Source: Bifidobacteriaceae bacterium (GTDB lineage Bacteria > Actinomycetota > Actinomycetes > Actinomycetales > WQXJ01). From it: a DNA stretch of 64,000 nucleotides. This document shows positions 1-9,199 of the stretch, one piece after another (position 1 is the stretch's first letter; the number at the start of each line of letters is the position of its first letter). The translations under genes and the position numbers were made by a program. The DNA lies in the NCBI GenBank assembly GCA_031281585.1, contig JAITFE010000030.1, forward strand, positions 39,921-103,920, given 5' to 3'. The notes beneath the pieces are model-generated. The model had not been told where the DNA came from, searched no databases, and worked only from the letters and a program-made list of their open reading frames with translations.

Positions 1-2132
1 TCATCAAAATACGCTACGACAGAGCCCACGATGCCTCGGCAGACTTCGCGGCCGCAGATCGCATCGGTGAAGTCGAGGACCTCGACCAAGTCCGGCCCAA
101 AGGCCGCTGCCGCATCGACCCAAGGATCCGGGGAAAGCCAATCCTCTCTTGGCCCGCTGCAGCGGTCAATGCGGTCGGCGTTCAGGGCGAGGCAGTCCGG
201 AATGCTTCGTTCCGCAGGTTCGCGAGGATTGTCCCTAATCACGATCACCTTCATCTCTGCCTCCGTTAGCTGCTGAAGGACCCAGCTTGCGGATTCGACG
301 GCCAAATCGTACTTGTCAGGGGGTGCCTCGACTCTATTCGACAAGACCACAAGGTCCGGTTCATGGGCGCGGATAGCGTCGAGTTCCTCCTCGGTGACAT
401 CAACGCACTCATCGCGGAAAGTCAATGCGTCGAACTTGCCTCCTGGCGCTCTTGGAAAGCACGCCGAAGACAACCAAGTCGTGATTCCCAAGTCCAGGTC
501 ACGTGCGGAACGTTGCAGGCCAGGCAGCCACTGCACTGCATGTGAATTGCCCCAGAGGACGACTTCCCATTTCGCCGATTCCTCTGGCAGGGCGTACCGA
601 CATCGGTGCGGCGACGGGTCGTCCCAGTGTCGGGTGCAACCATCACCAAAGGCTGTCGGTTGGTCAAGCGACCCGAATCTGGGGTCGGGATAGGGCCCCG
701 CCTCGTCAGCTGTACCGGTCACGGCGCAGGTCGGGTCCAGGATGCGTTGGGCACCCAAACACTGGCTTTGGCGGACGTGTTCCCTCGCGGACGCGACCTC
801 GGACATGCCCGTGCTCTCTACGCCGACGTAAACACCGCTACCAACCAGGCCGAGCACGGCCATGCTGGCGACGGCAGGCACAAAGGTGCGCTTTGGGCGG
901 CTCCTTATCCAGCGCCAACGCTGAAATGGCTGCTCCACAAACGCGTAGGAGACCGCCGAGAGCCCAAGGGTGGCCAGGATGACTAGGGCGCTGGTGCCAA
1001 GGGAGAGTTCGCTCCCCAGGACGTAGGGCGCGAGCAGCATCAGGGGCCAGTGCCACAGATAGACTGAGTAGGACATGTCGCCCAGGTATTGGATTGGTCG
1101 GAGTGACCAGAAGTGCTTCAAGAAGCGGTCGATGCCATTTGGATCGATGTCAGGCTTTACCTGGAGGCTTGATACATGCTCTCCCAACTTGTCATTGCCC
1201 AACTCGGGGGCCTTCGCGCGCGGGCGGAGGTCTGTCGGGGCGCGTCCGCCAACTATGAACAGGGCTGCACCCGCAGTCGGCAGCAACGCGACCCAGCCGG
1301 GAAAGGGCGTGGCGTCGGAGAACCACACGGCGGCGGCAATCATGGCGACGAGCCCCACGGCGACGGCACCTGCGCGCATCGTCGGGTGCGGGGCTAGTCG
1401 GTCCTCAAGGCGTGGCCAGAAGCAGGCCAACAAGCCGCCCAGCGCAAGTTCCCAAACGCGGGTCTGCGTGACCAAATAGGCCTCGGCCGGGTTCCGAATG
1501 GTCATCCACACCGACAGCGCAAAGGAAACGCCCGCCGCCGCGCCGACCACCAAGGTGATAGGCAGCCGCACAGAGGCCGTGTCGCCCCCGTGGTCCTTGC
1601 GGTGCCACAAGACAACCACGGCCAGCATCAGAACTGGCCAGAACACGTAGAACTGTTCTTCCACGCTGAGCGACCAGAAGTGCTGGAAAATCGACGGCAC
1701 CCCGCCGCGGGCCAGGTAGTCCGTCGACTTGTGCCACAGATTCCAGTTCTCCACGTACACGGCGGCGGCCACGGCGTCGCGGGCGGTCTGCACCCAGGCC
1801 GACGGCGGCCCGACCAACCACGCCGCCACGCCTGTGGCGACTATGACCAGGAAAGACGCCGGCAACAGCCGTCTGATTCGCCGGCCCCAGAAGTCGGCCA
1901 CGTCATGCCAAGTCTTGGGCGGCCGCGTCACCAATCCGCCCGTGATCAAGAAGCCGGAGATCACAAAGAAGATGTCCACGCCGACGTACCCGCCGGTCAG
2001 GACACCAGGCCAGAGGTGGTACACCACGACCAAGGACACGGCCAACGCCCTGAGCCACTGAATATCCGCCCGGCGCCCCGAAGCTTTCGCTCCCGAGGCT
2101 TTGGCGGTGTGTTGGGTGGCCAGGGCGTGCAC
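1..2132 (-). CDS. OafA/OatA-like O-acyltransferase with SGNH domain, copy 1 (partial, 3' end beyond window)
   Basis: Membrane acyltransferase that would acylate an envelope glycan. The frame is open from a GTG at 2132 to the window edge (about 710 codons). It starts MHALATQH and soon reaches the acyltransferase-3 signatures seen in the neighbouring copy (ADIQWLRALAV, GVDIFFVISGF), then about ten membrane segments, then a periplasmic SGNH esterase-like half. Only the last ~25 codons should be missing. The ATG used in the alignment of copy 2 (MHNG...) is followed here by TGA after three codons, so it cannot be the start; the GTG sits 6 nt after a CACAAT -10 box, which suggests a leaderless mRNA. 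Same strand as, and downstream of, its paralogue at 2372-4633. The acyl donor and acceptor cannot be told from sequence. Confidence 0.85.
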   Translation of the reverse strand, partial: MHALATQHTAKASGAKASGRRADIQWLRALAVSLVVVYHLWPGVLTGGYVGVDIFFVISGFLITGGLVTRPPKTWHDVADFWGRRIRRLLPASFLVIVATGVAAWLVGPPSAWVQTARDAVAAAVYVENWNLWHKSTDYLARGGVPSIFQHFWSLSVEEQFYVFWPVLMLAVVVLWHRKDHGGDTASVRLPITLVVGAAAGVSFALSVWMTIRNPAEAYLVTQTRVWELALGGLLACFWPRLEDRLAPHPTMRAGAVAVGLVAMIAAAVWFSDATPFPGWVALLPTAGAALFIVGGRAPTDLRPRAKAPELGNDKLGEHVSSLQVKPDIDPNGIDRFLKHFWSLRPIQYLGDMSYSVYLWHWPLMLLAPYVLGSELSLGTSALVILATLGLSAVSYAFVEQPFQRWRWIRSRPKRTFVPAVASMAVLGLVGSGVYVGVESTGMSEVASAREHVRQSQCLGAQRILDPTCAVTGTADEAGPYPDPRFGSLDQPTAFGDGCTRHWDDPSPHRCRYALPEESAKWEVVLWGNSHAVQWLPGLQRSARDLDLGITTWLSSACFPRAPGGKFDALTFRDECVDVTEEELDAIRAHEPDLVVLSNRVEAPPDKYDLAVESASWVLQQLTEAEMKVIVIRDNPREPAERSIPDCLALNADRIDRCSGPREDWLSPDPWVDAAAAFGPDLVEVLDFTDAICGREVCRGIVGSVVAYFD

Positions 2133-2371
2133 CAGTCAATTGTGCATCACAAGAAAGGGCCGCCTGACACACGCCGCCGGCCGGTTGCGCGGGCTCCGGG
2201 ACATCGGAGGTGGGTTCCACTCCGTCTCACACCGCCTCCAATCCCGCGGCCGCCGGTGCCCCGGCCGGGGCGGCCGGGGACCGCTGCGCCGACCCACGCG
2301 GACTGGGCTGCGAGGGCCCGTGGATCTAGCTGAGCGAGAAGACCCTCCGCTTGGGAGCCCAAGAAAGACGG
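2133..2371. other. Gap between the two acyltransferase copies, holding a duplicated promoter region
   Basis: No gene is supported here. The part next to copy 1 (about 2133-2215) is closely similar to the region upstream of copy 2 (about 4634-4715), so the duplication included the promoter. The rest is G+C-rich and featureless to me. Confidence 0.6.
2139..2144 (-). promoter_or_regulatory. -10 box CACAAT for acyltransferase copy 1
   Basis: CACAAT on the minus strand followed by exactly 6 nt and GTG (2132). The same box and spacing (CACAAT at 4640-4645, 6 nt, ATG 4633) precede copy 2, so box and start are conserved through the duplication. There is no Shine-Dalgarno sequence, which fits leaderless translation. 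Confidence 0.5.
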
Positions 2372-4633
2372 TCAGCGAGCCAGCGCGCCCTCAATTGCCG
2401 CAGAAAGCTGCGGGGCAAGGGTCTCAACGAAAGTGATCGAAAGATGGTCGTCGTCGAAGTAGGCGACCACCGAACCGACCAGTCCGGTGCAGACTTCGCC
2501 GTCGCAGATGGCGTTGTTGAAGTCGACCACTTCGATCAAATCGGATCCCATCTCCGCCGCCGCGTCGGCCCAGGGATCCGGGAAAATCCAGCTCTCCTGC
2601 GGGCCGGCGCAACGGTCGGGTTGGCCGCCGTTCGCCGCCAGGCAGTCGGGGATGCTGCGATTCGACGGCTCGCGGGGAATGTCTCTGATCAACAGCACCT
2701 TGATCTGCGCGTCCGTCAACTGTTCAAGAACCCAGCGGGCGGATTCGACCGCCAGCTCGTGCAGTTGCGGGGGCGAGCTCGCCCTGTTGGTCACTACCAC
2801 CAGGTCGGGACGGCTAGCGCGGATCGCGTCAAGCTCCTGCGACGTCACGTCCACGCACGGGCTGCTTTCGGTTAGCGGATCGAATCTGCTTCCCGGTGCC
2901 CTTGGAAAACACGAAGATGACAGCCGGGTGGTGATGCCCAACTGGAGTTCGTCCGCTATCCGCTCCAATCCCGGCAGCCATTGGACGGCGTGCGAATTCC
3001 CCCAAAGCACAACCTCGTTACCCCCCGATCCCTCCAGCAACCCGTACCGGCACTTGGCGGGCGTTGGGTTGGTCCAATGCCGGGTGCACCCATTGTCGTA
3101 GGCGGGCGAGTGGTCGAACCAGGCGAACCGCGGGTTGGGGTAGGGACCGGTTTCCTCATCGGGCTGGCCGCTGGCGCAGCCGGGGTCCAGGATTCGCTGA
3201 GCGCCCATGCATGGGCTCTCGCGGACGTGCTCCCGGTCTGCGGCGATGGACCGCTTTATCGCCGCGGGCACTGTGATGTACAGGACGGCCCCGGCCACGG
3301 AGATGGCCGCCATTCCGGCGACCGCCGGAACAAAAGTGCGTCTAAGGCGGGCCCGCATCCACCGCGAGCGTTGGAACGGTTTCTCGACCAATTCGTAGGA
3401 CGCGGCCGAAATTCCCAGGGTGCCCAGGACCACCAGCAGGCTTGTGCCGACGGTCAAATTGCGCCCGAGGACGTTCGGCGCGAGCAGTATCAAAGGCCAG
3501 TGCCACAGGTAGACGGAGTAGGACATGTCGCCCAGGTATTGGATTGGCCGGAACGACCAGAAGCGGTTGAGCAGGCCGTCGATGCCGTCGACACCGTCGC
3601 CCGTGACCGTCCGCCCGGCAAGGTTCGGGTTCGGCGCAGCCCCGCCCCGCGTGTCGGGCGTCGCCCCAGCCTCGGCCCGCCCCGTCGCGGCGACGTCACC
3701 GGCGACGGGTGCCCGGCCTTGGGCTGGGCTGGTCGTGCGGTTGCGCCCGCCGGCTATGAACAGCGCGGCGCCCACGGTCGGCAGGAGCCCCACCCAACCT
3801 GGGAAGGCTGTGGCGTCGGTGAACCCGACCGCGGCGGCGACCATGGCCGCCAGCCCCACGGCCACCATCCCGGCGCGGACGCCCGGACGCCGCCCGAGTC
3901 GGGACTCCAGCCAGGGCCAGAAGCAGGCCAGCAGGCCGCCGAGCGCCAGCTCCCACATCCTTGTTTGGGTCACTAGATAGGCCTCGGCCTGGTCGCGCGC
4001 GGTCATCCAGACCGACAGCCCGAAGGACACGGTCGCGACCGCCCCGACCGCCCACGCGACCGGCCGCCTCACGCTGATCCCGGAGCTTCGCTTCTGTGCC
4101 CGCCGCCACACCGCCGCGACGGCCAGGATCATCACCGGCCAGAACACGTAGAACTGTTCTTCAACGCTGAGCGACCAGAAGTGCTGGAAAATGGACGGGG
4201 TCCCGCCGCGGCCCAGGTAGTCCGCAGACTGCTGCCATAGGTTCCAGTTCTCCGCGTACACGGCGGCGGCCACGGCATCGCGGGCGGTCTGCACCCAAGC
4301 CGACGGCGGCCCGACCAACCACGCCGCCACGCCTGTCGCGATGATCACCAGGAAAGACGCCGGCAGCAGCCGTCTGATTCGCCGGCCCCAGAAGTCGGCC
4401 ACGTCGCGCCAGGTCCCGGGCGGCCGCGCCACCAGTCCGCCGGTGATCAAGAACCCGGAGATCACAAAGAAAATGTCGACTCCGACGTACCCGCCGGTCA
4501 GGACGCCGGGCCAGAGGTGGTACACCACGACCAAGGAGACGGCCAACGCCCTGAGCCACTGAATATCCGCCCGACGCCCCGAAGCTTTGTGGCCCGAGGC
4601 CTTAGCGGCGTGTTGAGAGCCCGGGGCATGCAT
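2372..4633 (-). CDS. OafA/OatA-like O-acyltransferase with C-terminal SGNH domain, copy 2
   Basis: Full-length 753-residue polytopic membrane acyltransferase. The N-terminal ~420 residues are an acyltransferase-3 domain (RALAVSLVVVYHL, GVDIFFVISGFLITG, FWSLSVEEQFYVFWPV, YLGDMSYSVYLWHWPLIL). The C-terminal part is an SGNH hydrolase-like domain with GNSH near residue 543 and the D-x-x-H block DDDHLS near 726. This architecture is known for peptidoglycan and polysaccharide O-acetyltransferases: the membrane half passes the acyl group across, the SGNH half transfers it. A Pro/Ala/Gly-rich insert (about residues 320-365) is absent from copy 1. I chose ATG 4633 because it lies 6 nt after the same CACAAT box that precedes copy 1; ATGs at 4648 and 4705 are possible. 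Function of the family is secure, substrate unknown. Confidence 0.9.
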   Translation of the reverse strand: MHAPGSQHAAKASGHKASGRRADIQWLRALAVSLVVVYHLWPGVLTGGYVGVDIFFVISGFLITGGLVARPPGTWRDVADFWGRRIRRLLPASFLVIIATGVAAWLVGPPSAWVQTARDAVAAAVYAENWNLWQQSADYLGRGGTPSIFQHFWSLSVEEQFYVFWPVMILAVAAVWRRAQKRSSGISVRRPVAWAVGAVATVSFGLSVWMTARDQAEAYLVTQTRMWELALGGLLACFWPWLESRLGRRPGVRAGMVAVGLAAMVAAAVGFTDATAFPGWVGLLPTVGAALFIAGGRNRTTSPAQGRAPVAGDVAATGRAEAGATPDTRGGAAPNPNLAGRTVTGDGVDGIDGLLNRFWSFRPIQYLGDMSYSVYLWHWPLILLAPNVLGRNLTVGTSLLVVLGTLGISAASYELVEKPFQRSRWMRARLRRTFVPAVAGMAAISVAGAVLYITVPAAIKRSIAADREHVRESPCMGAQRILDPGCASGQPDEETGPYPNPRFAWFDHSPAYDNGCTRHWTNPTPAKCRYGLLEGSGGNEVVLWGNSHAVQWLPGLERIADELQLGITTRLSSSCFPRAPGSRFDPLTESSPCVDVTSQELDAIRASRPDLVVVTNRASSPPQLHELAVESARWVLEQLTDAQIKVLLIRDIPREPSNRSIPDCLAANGGQPDRCAGPQESWIFPDPWADAAAEMGSDLIEVVDFNNAICDGEVCTGLVGSVVAYFDDDHLSITFVETLAPQLSAAIEGALAR

Positions 4634-5016
4634 CAGTCCATTGTGCATCACAAGGGCGGGCCGCCTGACACGCGCCGCCGCCCGGTCGCGCGGGCTCCGG
4701 GACACCGGCGACGGGTCCCGCTCCAGCCCACGCCGTCCCCCGAGCCCGTGGCCCCCGGCTCCGCCGCCGGGCCTTCCGGTCCGCGTGGCCGGTCGGTCCG
4801 TGCCGCCCGGAGCGCGACGGCAACACCGCCGTTTTGGCTGGTGGGAACGTTGTCAGAGGCGCGTTCTAGGTTGTTCTCATGACCGCCGATGCCGTCTGGT
4901 TCCACCCCGTTTCCCCACTCCGTCGCGCTCGCCTCGCCGGGGTGGCCGCAGTAGTCGGGGCGGCCGACGCGGCGGGGATGGCCGCGGTGATCGAGGACCG
5001 CTGCTCTGACCCGGCC

Positions 5017-5112
5017 GGAGGGCGGGGCGTCGGAGCAGCCGGAAGGCGAGGCTTCGGGGCAGCCGGAGGGCGGGGCATCGGAGCAGTCGGAAGGCGAGGC
5101 ATCGGAGCAGCC
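5017..5112. repeat. Tandem repeat, 4 x 24 bp (two 48-bp higher-order units)
   Basis: Units begin at 5017, 5041, 5065 and 5089. Units 1 and 3 share GGAGGGCGGGGC and units 2 and 4 share GGAAGGCGAGGC, so the array reads as a 48-bp unit repeated twice. The period is a multiple of three, so several frames give repeat peptides, but none has clear signs of being translated. Confidence 0.9.
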
Positions 5113-5172
5113 GGGCCGTTCGGGCACCAGGACGGCGCGCAGGTTTTCGGTCGACTTTCTTCGCTCAGCCCA

Positions 5173-5201
5173 TTGACTTCAGACCCGACAGGGACTAGCA
5201 T
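5173..5201 (+). promoter_or_regulatory. Sigma-70-type promoter for the DUF222-HNH gene
   Basis: TTGACT (5173-5178), 17-nt spacer, TAGCAT (5196-5201), about 100 nt before the ATG at 5300. Just downstream the near-palindrome ATGGTTAGCCAT (about 5210-5221) lies where a repressor could bind; that role is inferred. Confidence 0.55.
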
Positions 5202-5299
5202 ATGTGTATGATGGTTAGCCATTCGAACAGCTCTCAAGGGTCGCTTGCGGGCTGCACCGGCTGGGCGTTTTCACGCAAACGCGCGGCCGGAAACTGATC

Positions 5300-7447
5300 A
5301 TGGCTACTGCGACTATTGCATCCGCTCGCCCGTGGCCGCTGGGCTCGGAAACGGTGGCTTCCCCTCGAGGCGCGGCCGGGCCGGTCGCGAACGACCTGCC
5401 CGCGCAGGCGGCTGTCGGCACCCGCCACGGGTTCGGCCCGGTTTGCCAAGACGATTCTGGCTTGGGCGGCGGCGACGGTCGGCTCGGAGGACACCCCGGG
5501 CGTGACGCGGGCACCGCGCCTGGGTTCGCCGCAAGGGGCCAGAACAAGTTTGACCTGGGCGGCGACGGTTGGTCCGGTGGCCGCGGCCAATCTGGTTCCG
5601 GCGTCGGCACCCCCTCCGGCGCTGACGCGGGCGATCCGCCTGGATTCGGCTCAAGCGGTGGCCAGGATGGACTTGGCTGTGGCCCTCGAAGTGAAGCTGG
5701 GGGCGGCGGCCCATCGCCCGCGAAGGCGCTGGGCAACGGCGGCACGCCCACAGATTGGCGGAGCCTGGCAGATTCCAGGTTGGCGATGTGCGCCACCGCG
5801 CTGGACGAGTTCGCCTCGACAGACCGGTCGGGATTGGATGCCGCGCGGTTGTTGGCGAATCTCGATGGGTTGGTGGAGTTGTCGAAGCGGTCGGGATCGC
5901 TGGCGGCGGCGCTGTCTGAGGAAGTGAGGCGCCGGGGCGCGGCCGCGAAGACGGAGGGCGTGGACGTGGAGTCGCATCTCCGGATGAAGCACAGGCTCTC
6001 GCCGGCGGAAATCCGCAAACTCGTGAAACAAGGCGAGGTGCTGCGGCCGTTCGAAGTGATGAGCCTGGCGACTCAGCGGGGTGAGATTTCCCCGGCGCAG
6101 GCGGAGGCCTGCGCGCGTGAACTCGCGGACTTCCCCGTTGACATATTGGGCGATGCGGCGTTGCGGGAAGCGGAAACCCTGCTGGTCGCAGAGGCCCGCC
6201 GGCTCGGCGCAAGACAGCTGGGGCTGAAAGCCCGGCGACTGGTCGACCAGGCCCGCCAGGAGGCAGGCGTGGGCGGGGACCGGGCCGACCGGCTGGACCG
6301 CGACCATGAGAAGGCGTTCAAAGAGCGGTTCCTCTCGTTCAAACGCGACGGCCAGACAATGATCATCCGGGGGCGCTGCACAATCGAGGCGGGCCTGCGG
6401 ATCAAAGCCCGTCTGGAAAGCGCCGCACTGGCCGTCCGCCGGGCGCGCACCGACTCCACCAACGGTGCCCCCAACGGCGAAGCCCAGGGCAGGCATGACC
6501 CGGCCGACGAGGGCGCGGGCAGCGGATCGTTCGGTCCCTTGGCTGGTGGCTCCGCGAGCAACAACTCGCAGGATGCGGTGAGCAGCGGCAGGCGGGAGGA
6601 TCCAGCGACCGGCGGCGAGGACGGCAACGTGTGGGATCCGGCGACCGGTGGCGGCGCGGGTGGCGCGTCTTGGGATCCGCTGGCCGGTGGCGGCCTCGAG
6701 GCGGAGCCGTTTGCGGCTTCGGTGATGGATGCGCTGGAGGCGATCATGGATTACGACCCTGGCGTGGAGGCCCCGCTGCAGGTCGGAAAGCCCGCCCGGT
6801 TCGTGGTCACCATGACCGAGGAGGGTTTGCGTTCAGGCGCCCTTGAGGGAACGCTTCAGGAAAGCGGCGAACCGCTGGCCCCGTCGGCTCTCGACCAGGC
6901 CGCCTGCGACAGCGAATGGATCGCGGTCTTGCGCGGCTCGTTCGGCCAACCCCTCGATGTGGGACGGGCCACCCGCCGGGTGCCAAAGGCGCTCCGGATC
7001 GCGTTGGAAGAGCGGGACAACGGCTGCGTGTTTCCCGGCTGCGGAGTCTCGGCGAGCGGCTGCCAGGCCCATCACCTGCATAAATGGGTGTTGGGAGGCT
7101 CGACCAGCCTGGACAATCTGGCCCTCTGCTGCGCCGTGCATCACAAGATCGTGGAACCTGCCCGGAAGCTGCCGGACGGAACGCCGTGGCGCCCCGGAGC
7201 TGACGACCCGGGACGGTGGCGGATCGAAATCGACCCGGTGCACCACCATCCGGTCGTGATACCCCCAGCACGGGTCGACCCGGAACGCAAGCCGCTCCTG
7301 AACGGGCGCATCAGGCTGAAACTCGAAATGCTCGGCGCCCTTCCCCAATCCGCCCAAGGGTCTTCCGGCCCGGCCGCCGCCCCTGAGGGCGAGATCCATC
7401 GCGCGCAGGGCAACGGGTTCCGTGAACGTCAGCAGGCCGTCCAATGA
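5300..7447 (+). CDS. DUF222 / 13E12-repeat family HNH endonuclease-like protein
   Basis: 715 residues. An N-terminal Gly/Ala-rich region of ~150 residues is followed by a DUF222 domain (about 165-430, including [16 protein letters not shown] and [22 protein letters not shown]), a low-complexity linker with repeated DPATGG/DPLAGG motifs (about 410-465), and a C-terminal HNH nuclease motif near residue 576 ([30 protein letters not shown]). Families of this kind occur in many copies in actinobacterial genomes; the HNH motif predicts a metal-dependent nuclease but the biological role is not established. It stands alone behind its own promoter and a tandem repeat. ATG 5300 is the first good start after that promoter; an internal start nearer the DUF222 domain cannot be excluded because the first 150 residues are low complexity. 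Confidence 0.85.
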   Translation: MATATIASARPWPLGSETVASPRGAAGPVANDLPAQAAVGTRHGFGPVCQDDSGLGGGDGRLGGHPGRDAGTAPGFAARGQNKFDLGGDGWSGGRGQSGSGVGTPSGADAGDPPGFGSSGGQDGLGCGPRSEAGGGGPSPAKALGNGGTPTDWRSLADSRLAMCATALDEFASTDRSGLDAARLLANLDGLVELSKRSGSLAAALSEEVRRRGAAAKTEGVDVESHLRMKHRLSPAEIRKLVKQGEVLRPFEVMSLATQRGEISPAQAEACARELADFPVDILGDAALREAETLLVAEARRLGARQLGLKARRLVDQARQEAGVGGDRADRLDRDHEKAFKERFLSFKRDGQTMIIRGRCTIEAGLRIKARLESAALAVRRARTDSTNGAPNGEAQGRHDPADEGAGSGSFGPLAGGSASNNSQDAVSSGRREDPATGGEDGNVWDPATGGGAGGASWDPLAGGGLEAEPFAASVMDALEAIMDYDPGVEAPLQVGKPARFVVTMTEEGLRSGALEGTLQESGEPLAPSALDQAACDSEWIAVLRGSFGQPLDVGRATRRVPKALRIALEERDNGCVFPGCGVSASGCQAHHLHKWVLGGSTSLDNLALCCAVHHKIVEPARKLPDGTPWRPGADDPGRWRIEIDPVHHHPVVIPPARVDPERKPLLNGRIRLKLEMLGALPQSAQGSSGPAAAPEGEIHRAQGNGFRERQQAVQ

Positions 7448-7454
7448 CGGCGCG

Positions 7455-7616
7455 AACGGGCGGTCGGGCCCCCAACGGAACCGGGGAGCGGCACGGCGCC
7501 AAGGGGAACTCCTCGGGCGGGGCCGCGCGCGCTGGGCAGGTTCGGCGGCGGCCGGGCACCGCTTGGCGGCAGGCGGGGCCAACGGGCGGTCGCGCCCCGA
7601 CGGAACCGGGGAGCGG
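7455..7616. repeat. Imperfect direct repeat, 37 bp, copies 126 bp apart
   Basis: Both copies begin AACGGGCGGTCG and end ACGGAACCGGGGAGCGG. The first is at 7455-7491, the second at 7581-7616. Confidence 0.8.
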
Positions 7617-7687
7617 CCCTGGCCTGGGCCGGAGGGTGGTCACCGTTGGCGGGCGTGTGTCGGCCATGCGGCGTCAAACAGCCCCGG

Positions 7688-7693
7688 TAGACT
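7688..7693 (+). promoter_or_regulatory. -10 box TAGACT, candidate promoter for the yebC-ruvCAB operon
   Basis: TAGACT, ~43 nt before the yebC ATG. The same hexamer occurs as a putative -10 before yajC (11065) and on the minus strand before the cyclophilin gene (26165-26170). No convincing -35. Confidence 0.4.
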
Positions 7694-7736
7694 GACCCAA
7701 GGTTTTAGCTGGATAAAAGAGGGGAAGAAGCGTTCT

Positions 7737-8495
7737 ATGTCGGGTCACTCGAAGTGGGCCACCACCAAGCATAAGAAGGCCGCGATCGACGCCAAGCGAG
7801 GCAAACTGTTCGCCAAACTGATCAAGAACATTGAAGTCGCCGCCCGCACCGGCGGGGGCGATCCAGCGGCGAACCCAACCCTTTACGACGCGATCCAGAA
7901 GGCCAAGAAGTCCTCCGTCCCGAACGACAACATAGACCGCGCCGTCAAACGGGGATCTGGGGCCGAAGGCGGCGGTGCCGACTACCAGTCGATCATTTAC
8001 GAAGGCTACGGACCCGGCGGAGTCGCCGTCCTGGTCGAGGCCCTGACGGACAACCGCAACCGCGCCTCATCCGACATCCGCCTGGCACTCTCCCGCAACG
8101 GGGGCTCCCTGGCAGACCCGGGCTCCGTCGCCTACATGTTCTCCCGCAAGGGGGTCATCGAGGTCCCGGCCGCCCCCGGCCTTGACGAGGACGCGGTCCT
8201 CGACGCGGTGCTGGAAGCCGACCCGGAAGAGGTCACCCCCCAAGACGGCGGCTTCGAGATCATCACCGCCCCGGAGAACCTCCTCGCGACCCGCCAGGCC
8301 CTCCAAGCGGCTGGGATCGACTACGACTCGGCGGAGGTGCAGTTCGTACCCTCGATGGAGGTGTCCCTGGACGCCGAAGGCGTCAAGAAGATCCTGCGCG
8401 TGGTGGACGCCCTCGAAGACTCGGACGACGTGCAGAACGTCTACACCAACTTCGACGCCAGCGACGAGGTCATCGCCGAAGCGATGGGGGAGTAA
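7737..8495 (+). CDS. yebC: YebC/PmpR/TACO1-family protein
   Basis: 252 residues, the usual family length. It opens [20 protein letters not shown] and carries the conserved [10 protein letters not shown] and [19 protein letters not shown] segments. YebC proteins were described as transcription regulators and more recently as factors easing translation through proline-rich stretches. ATG 7737 follows a purine-rich AGAGGGGAAG ribosome site. It is the first gene of an operon: ruvC begins 6 nt after its stop, the classic actinobacterial order yebC-ruvC-ruvA-ruvB. Confidence 0.95.
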   Translation: MSGHSKWATTKHKKAAIDAKRGKLFAKLIKNIEVAARTGGGDPAANPTLYDAIQKAKKSSVPNDNIDRAVKRGSGAEGGGADYQSIIYEGYGPGGVAVLVEALTDNRNRASSDIRLALSRNGGSLADPGSVAYMFSRKGVIEVPAAPGLDEDAVLDAVLEADPEEVTPQDGGFEIITAPENLLATRQALQAAGIDYDSAEVQFVPSMEVSLDAEGVKKILRVVDALEDSDDVQNVYTNFDASDEVIAEAMGE

Positions 8496-8501
8496 CCGCC
8501 C

Positions 8502-9074
8502 ATGCGCGTGCTGGGGGTCGATCCGGGCCTGACCCGCTGCGGCCTGGGCGTGATCGATTCGCAGCCGGGCCGGCGCGTCAGCCTGGTCGAATTCGGGACC
8601 GCCACCAGCCCGCCGGATGACACCGTGGACCGCCGCCTCCTCGCGATCGCCGACGCGGTGGGGGAATGGATCGACCGCCTAAGGCCGGACGCGGTCGCGA
8701 TCGAGCGGGTCTTCGCCCAACACAACGCCTACACGGTTTCCGGCACCATGCAGGCCAGCGGCGTCGCCATGGTCGAAGCCGCCCGTCGCGGGGTCGAGGT
8801 CGCCCTCCACACCCCCACCGAGGTCAAAGCCGCCGTGACCGGCAACGGCGACGCCCCGAAAGAGCAAATCGCACACATGGTCACCCGCCTCCTCTCCCTG
8901 GACAAGCCGCCCACCCCCGCCGACGCGGCCGACGCCCTAGCCCTCGCCATCTGCCACGCCTGGCGTCCCTCCACCCTCAGCCCCACCGGCCAGGCCGCTA
9001 CCCCCGCCCAAAAGGCCTGGGTCGAGGCCGCCCGCGCCGCCCGCCGCGGCCGCAAGACCTGGGTGGCCGCATGA
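8502..9074 (+). CDS. ruvC: Holliday junction endonuclease RuvC
   Basis: 190 residues. RNase H-fold resolvase that cuts Holliday junctions with RuvAB. The acidic catalytic residues are visible in [12 protein letters not shown] (Asp7), AIERVF, and the C-terminal [15 protein letters not shown] block. Basic C-terminal tail. Starts 6 nt after yebC; its TGA overlaps an ATG (ATGA, 9071-9074) that opens a 42-codon frame leading to ruvA. Confidence 0.96.
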   Translation: MRVLGVDPGLTRCGLGVIDSQPGRRVSLVEFGTATSPPDDTVDRRLLAIADAVGEWIDRLRPDAVAIERVFAQHNAYTVSGTMQASGVAMVEAARRGVEVALHTPTEVKAAVTGNGDAPKEQIAHMVTRLLSLDKPPTPADAADALALAICHAWRPSTLSPTGQAATPAQKAWVEAARAARRGRKTWVAA

Positions 9075-9199
9075 TCGCCTCGCTCTTCCCCGCCCGCCGT
9101 CTAGCGCAAGACTGGGGTGGCCGCGCGGTCGCCTCGCCTCGTGTGCCGGCTCCGCGCGTGGATGCCGCCGCCAGCCGGAAGCCTGAGGTGGTCGCGTGA
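9071..9199 (+). CDS. Possible 42-residue linking peptide between ruvC and ruvA
   Basis: The frame starts with an ATGA overlap on the ruvC stop and ends with a GTGA overlap on the ruvA start, so ribosomes could pass from gene to gene. It begins MIASL, the same five residues as RuvA, and the surrounding DNA (GGTGGCCGCATGATCGCCTC near 9063 versus GGTGGTCGCGTGATCGCCTC near 9188) repeats the ruvA start region. It may be a leftover of a local duplication rather than a functional peptide; the rest (Arg/Ala/Pro-rich) matches nothing I know. Confidence 0.35.
   Translation: MIASLFPARRLAQDWGGRAVASPRVPAPRVDAAASRKPEVVA

Larger units (their letters stand above)
4634..5299. other. 650-bp gap with tandem repeats and the DUF222 gene promoter
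   Basis: Divergent region between acyltransferase copy 2 and the DUF222 gene. It holds the copy-2 leaderless promoter, one copy of the CGATGCCGT motif (4887), a 4 x 24-bp tandem repeat (5017-5112) and a promoter (5173-5201). A 110-codon frame beginning ATG 4879 runs through the repeat, but I see no ribosome site or recognisable product and do not call it. Confidence 0.6.
7448..7736. other. Gap before yebC with a 37-bp direct repeat and a -10 box
   Basis: No gene. Two near-identical 36-37-bp copies lie at 7455-7491 and 7581-7616, differing by about three positions. A TAGACT -10 box at 7688-7693 sits ~45 nt before yebC. Confidence 0.7.

Noticed and set aside
2351..2875. Plus-strand frames in the acyltransferase region
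   Set aside because: Shadows of the minus-strand genes, repeated identically in both copies.
4879..5211. 110-codon plus-strand frame through the 24-bp repeats
   Set aside because: No ribosome site, repeat-driven composition, no recognisable product, and it runs through the promoter of the DUF222 gene.
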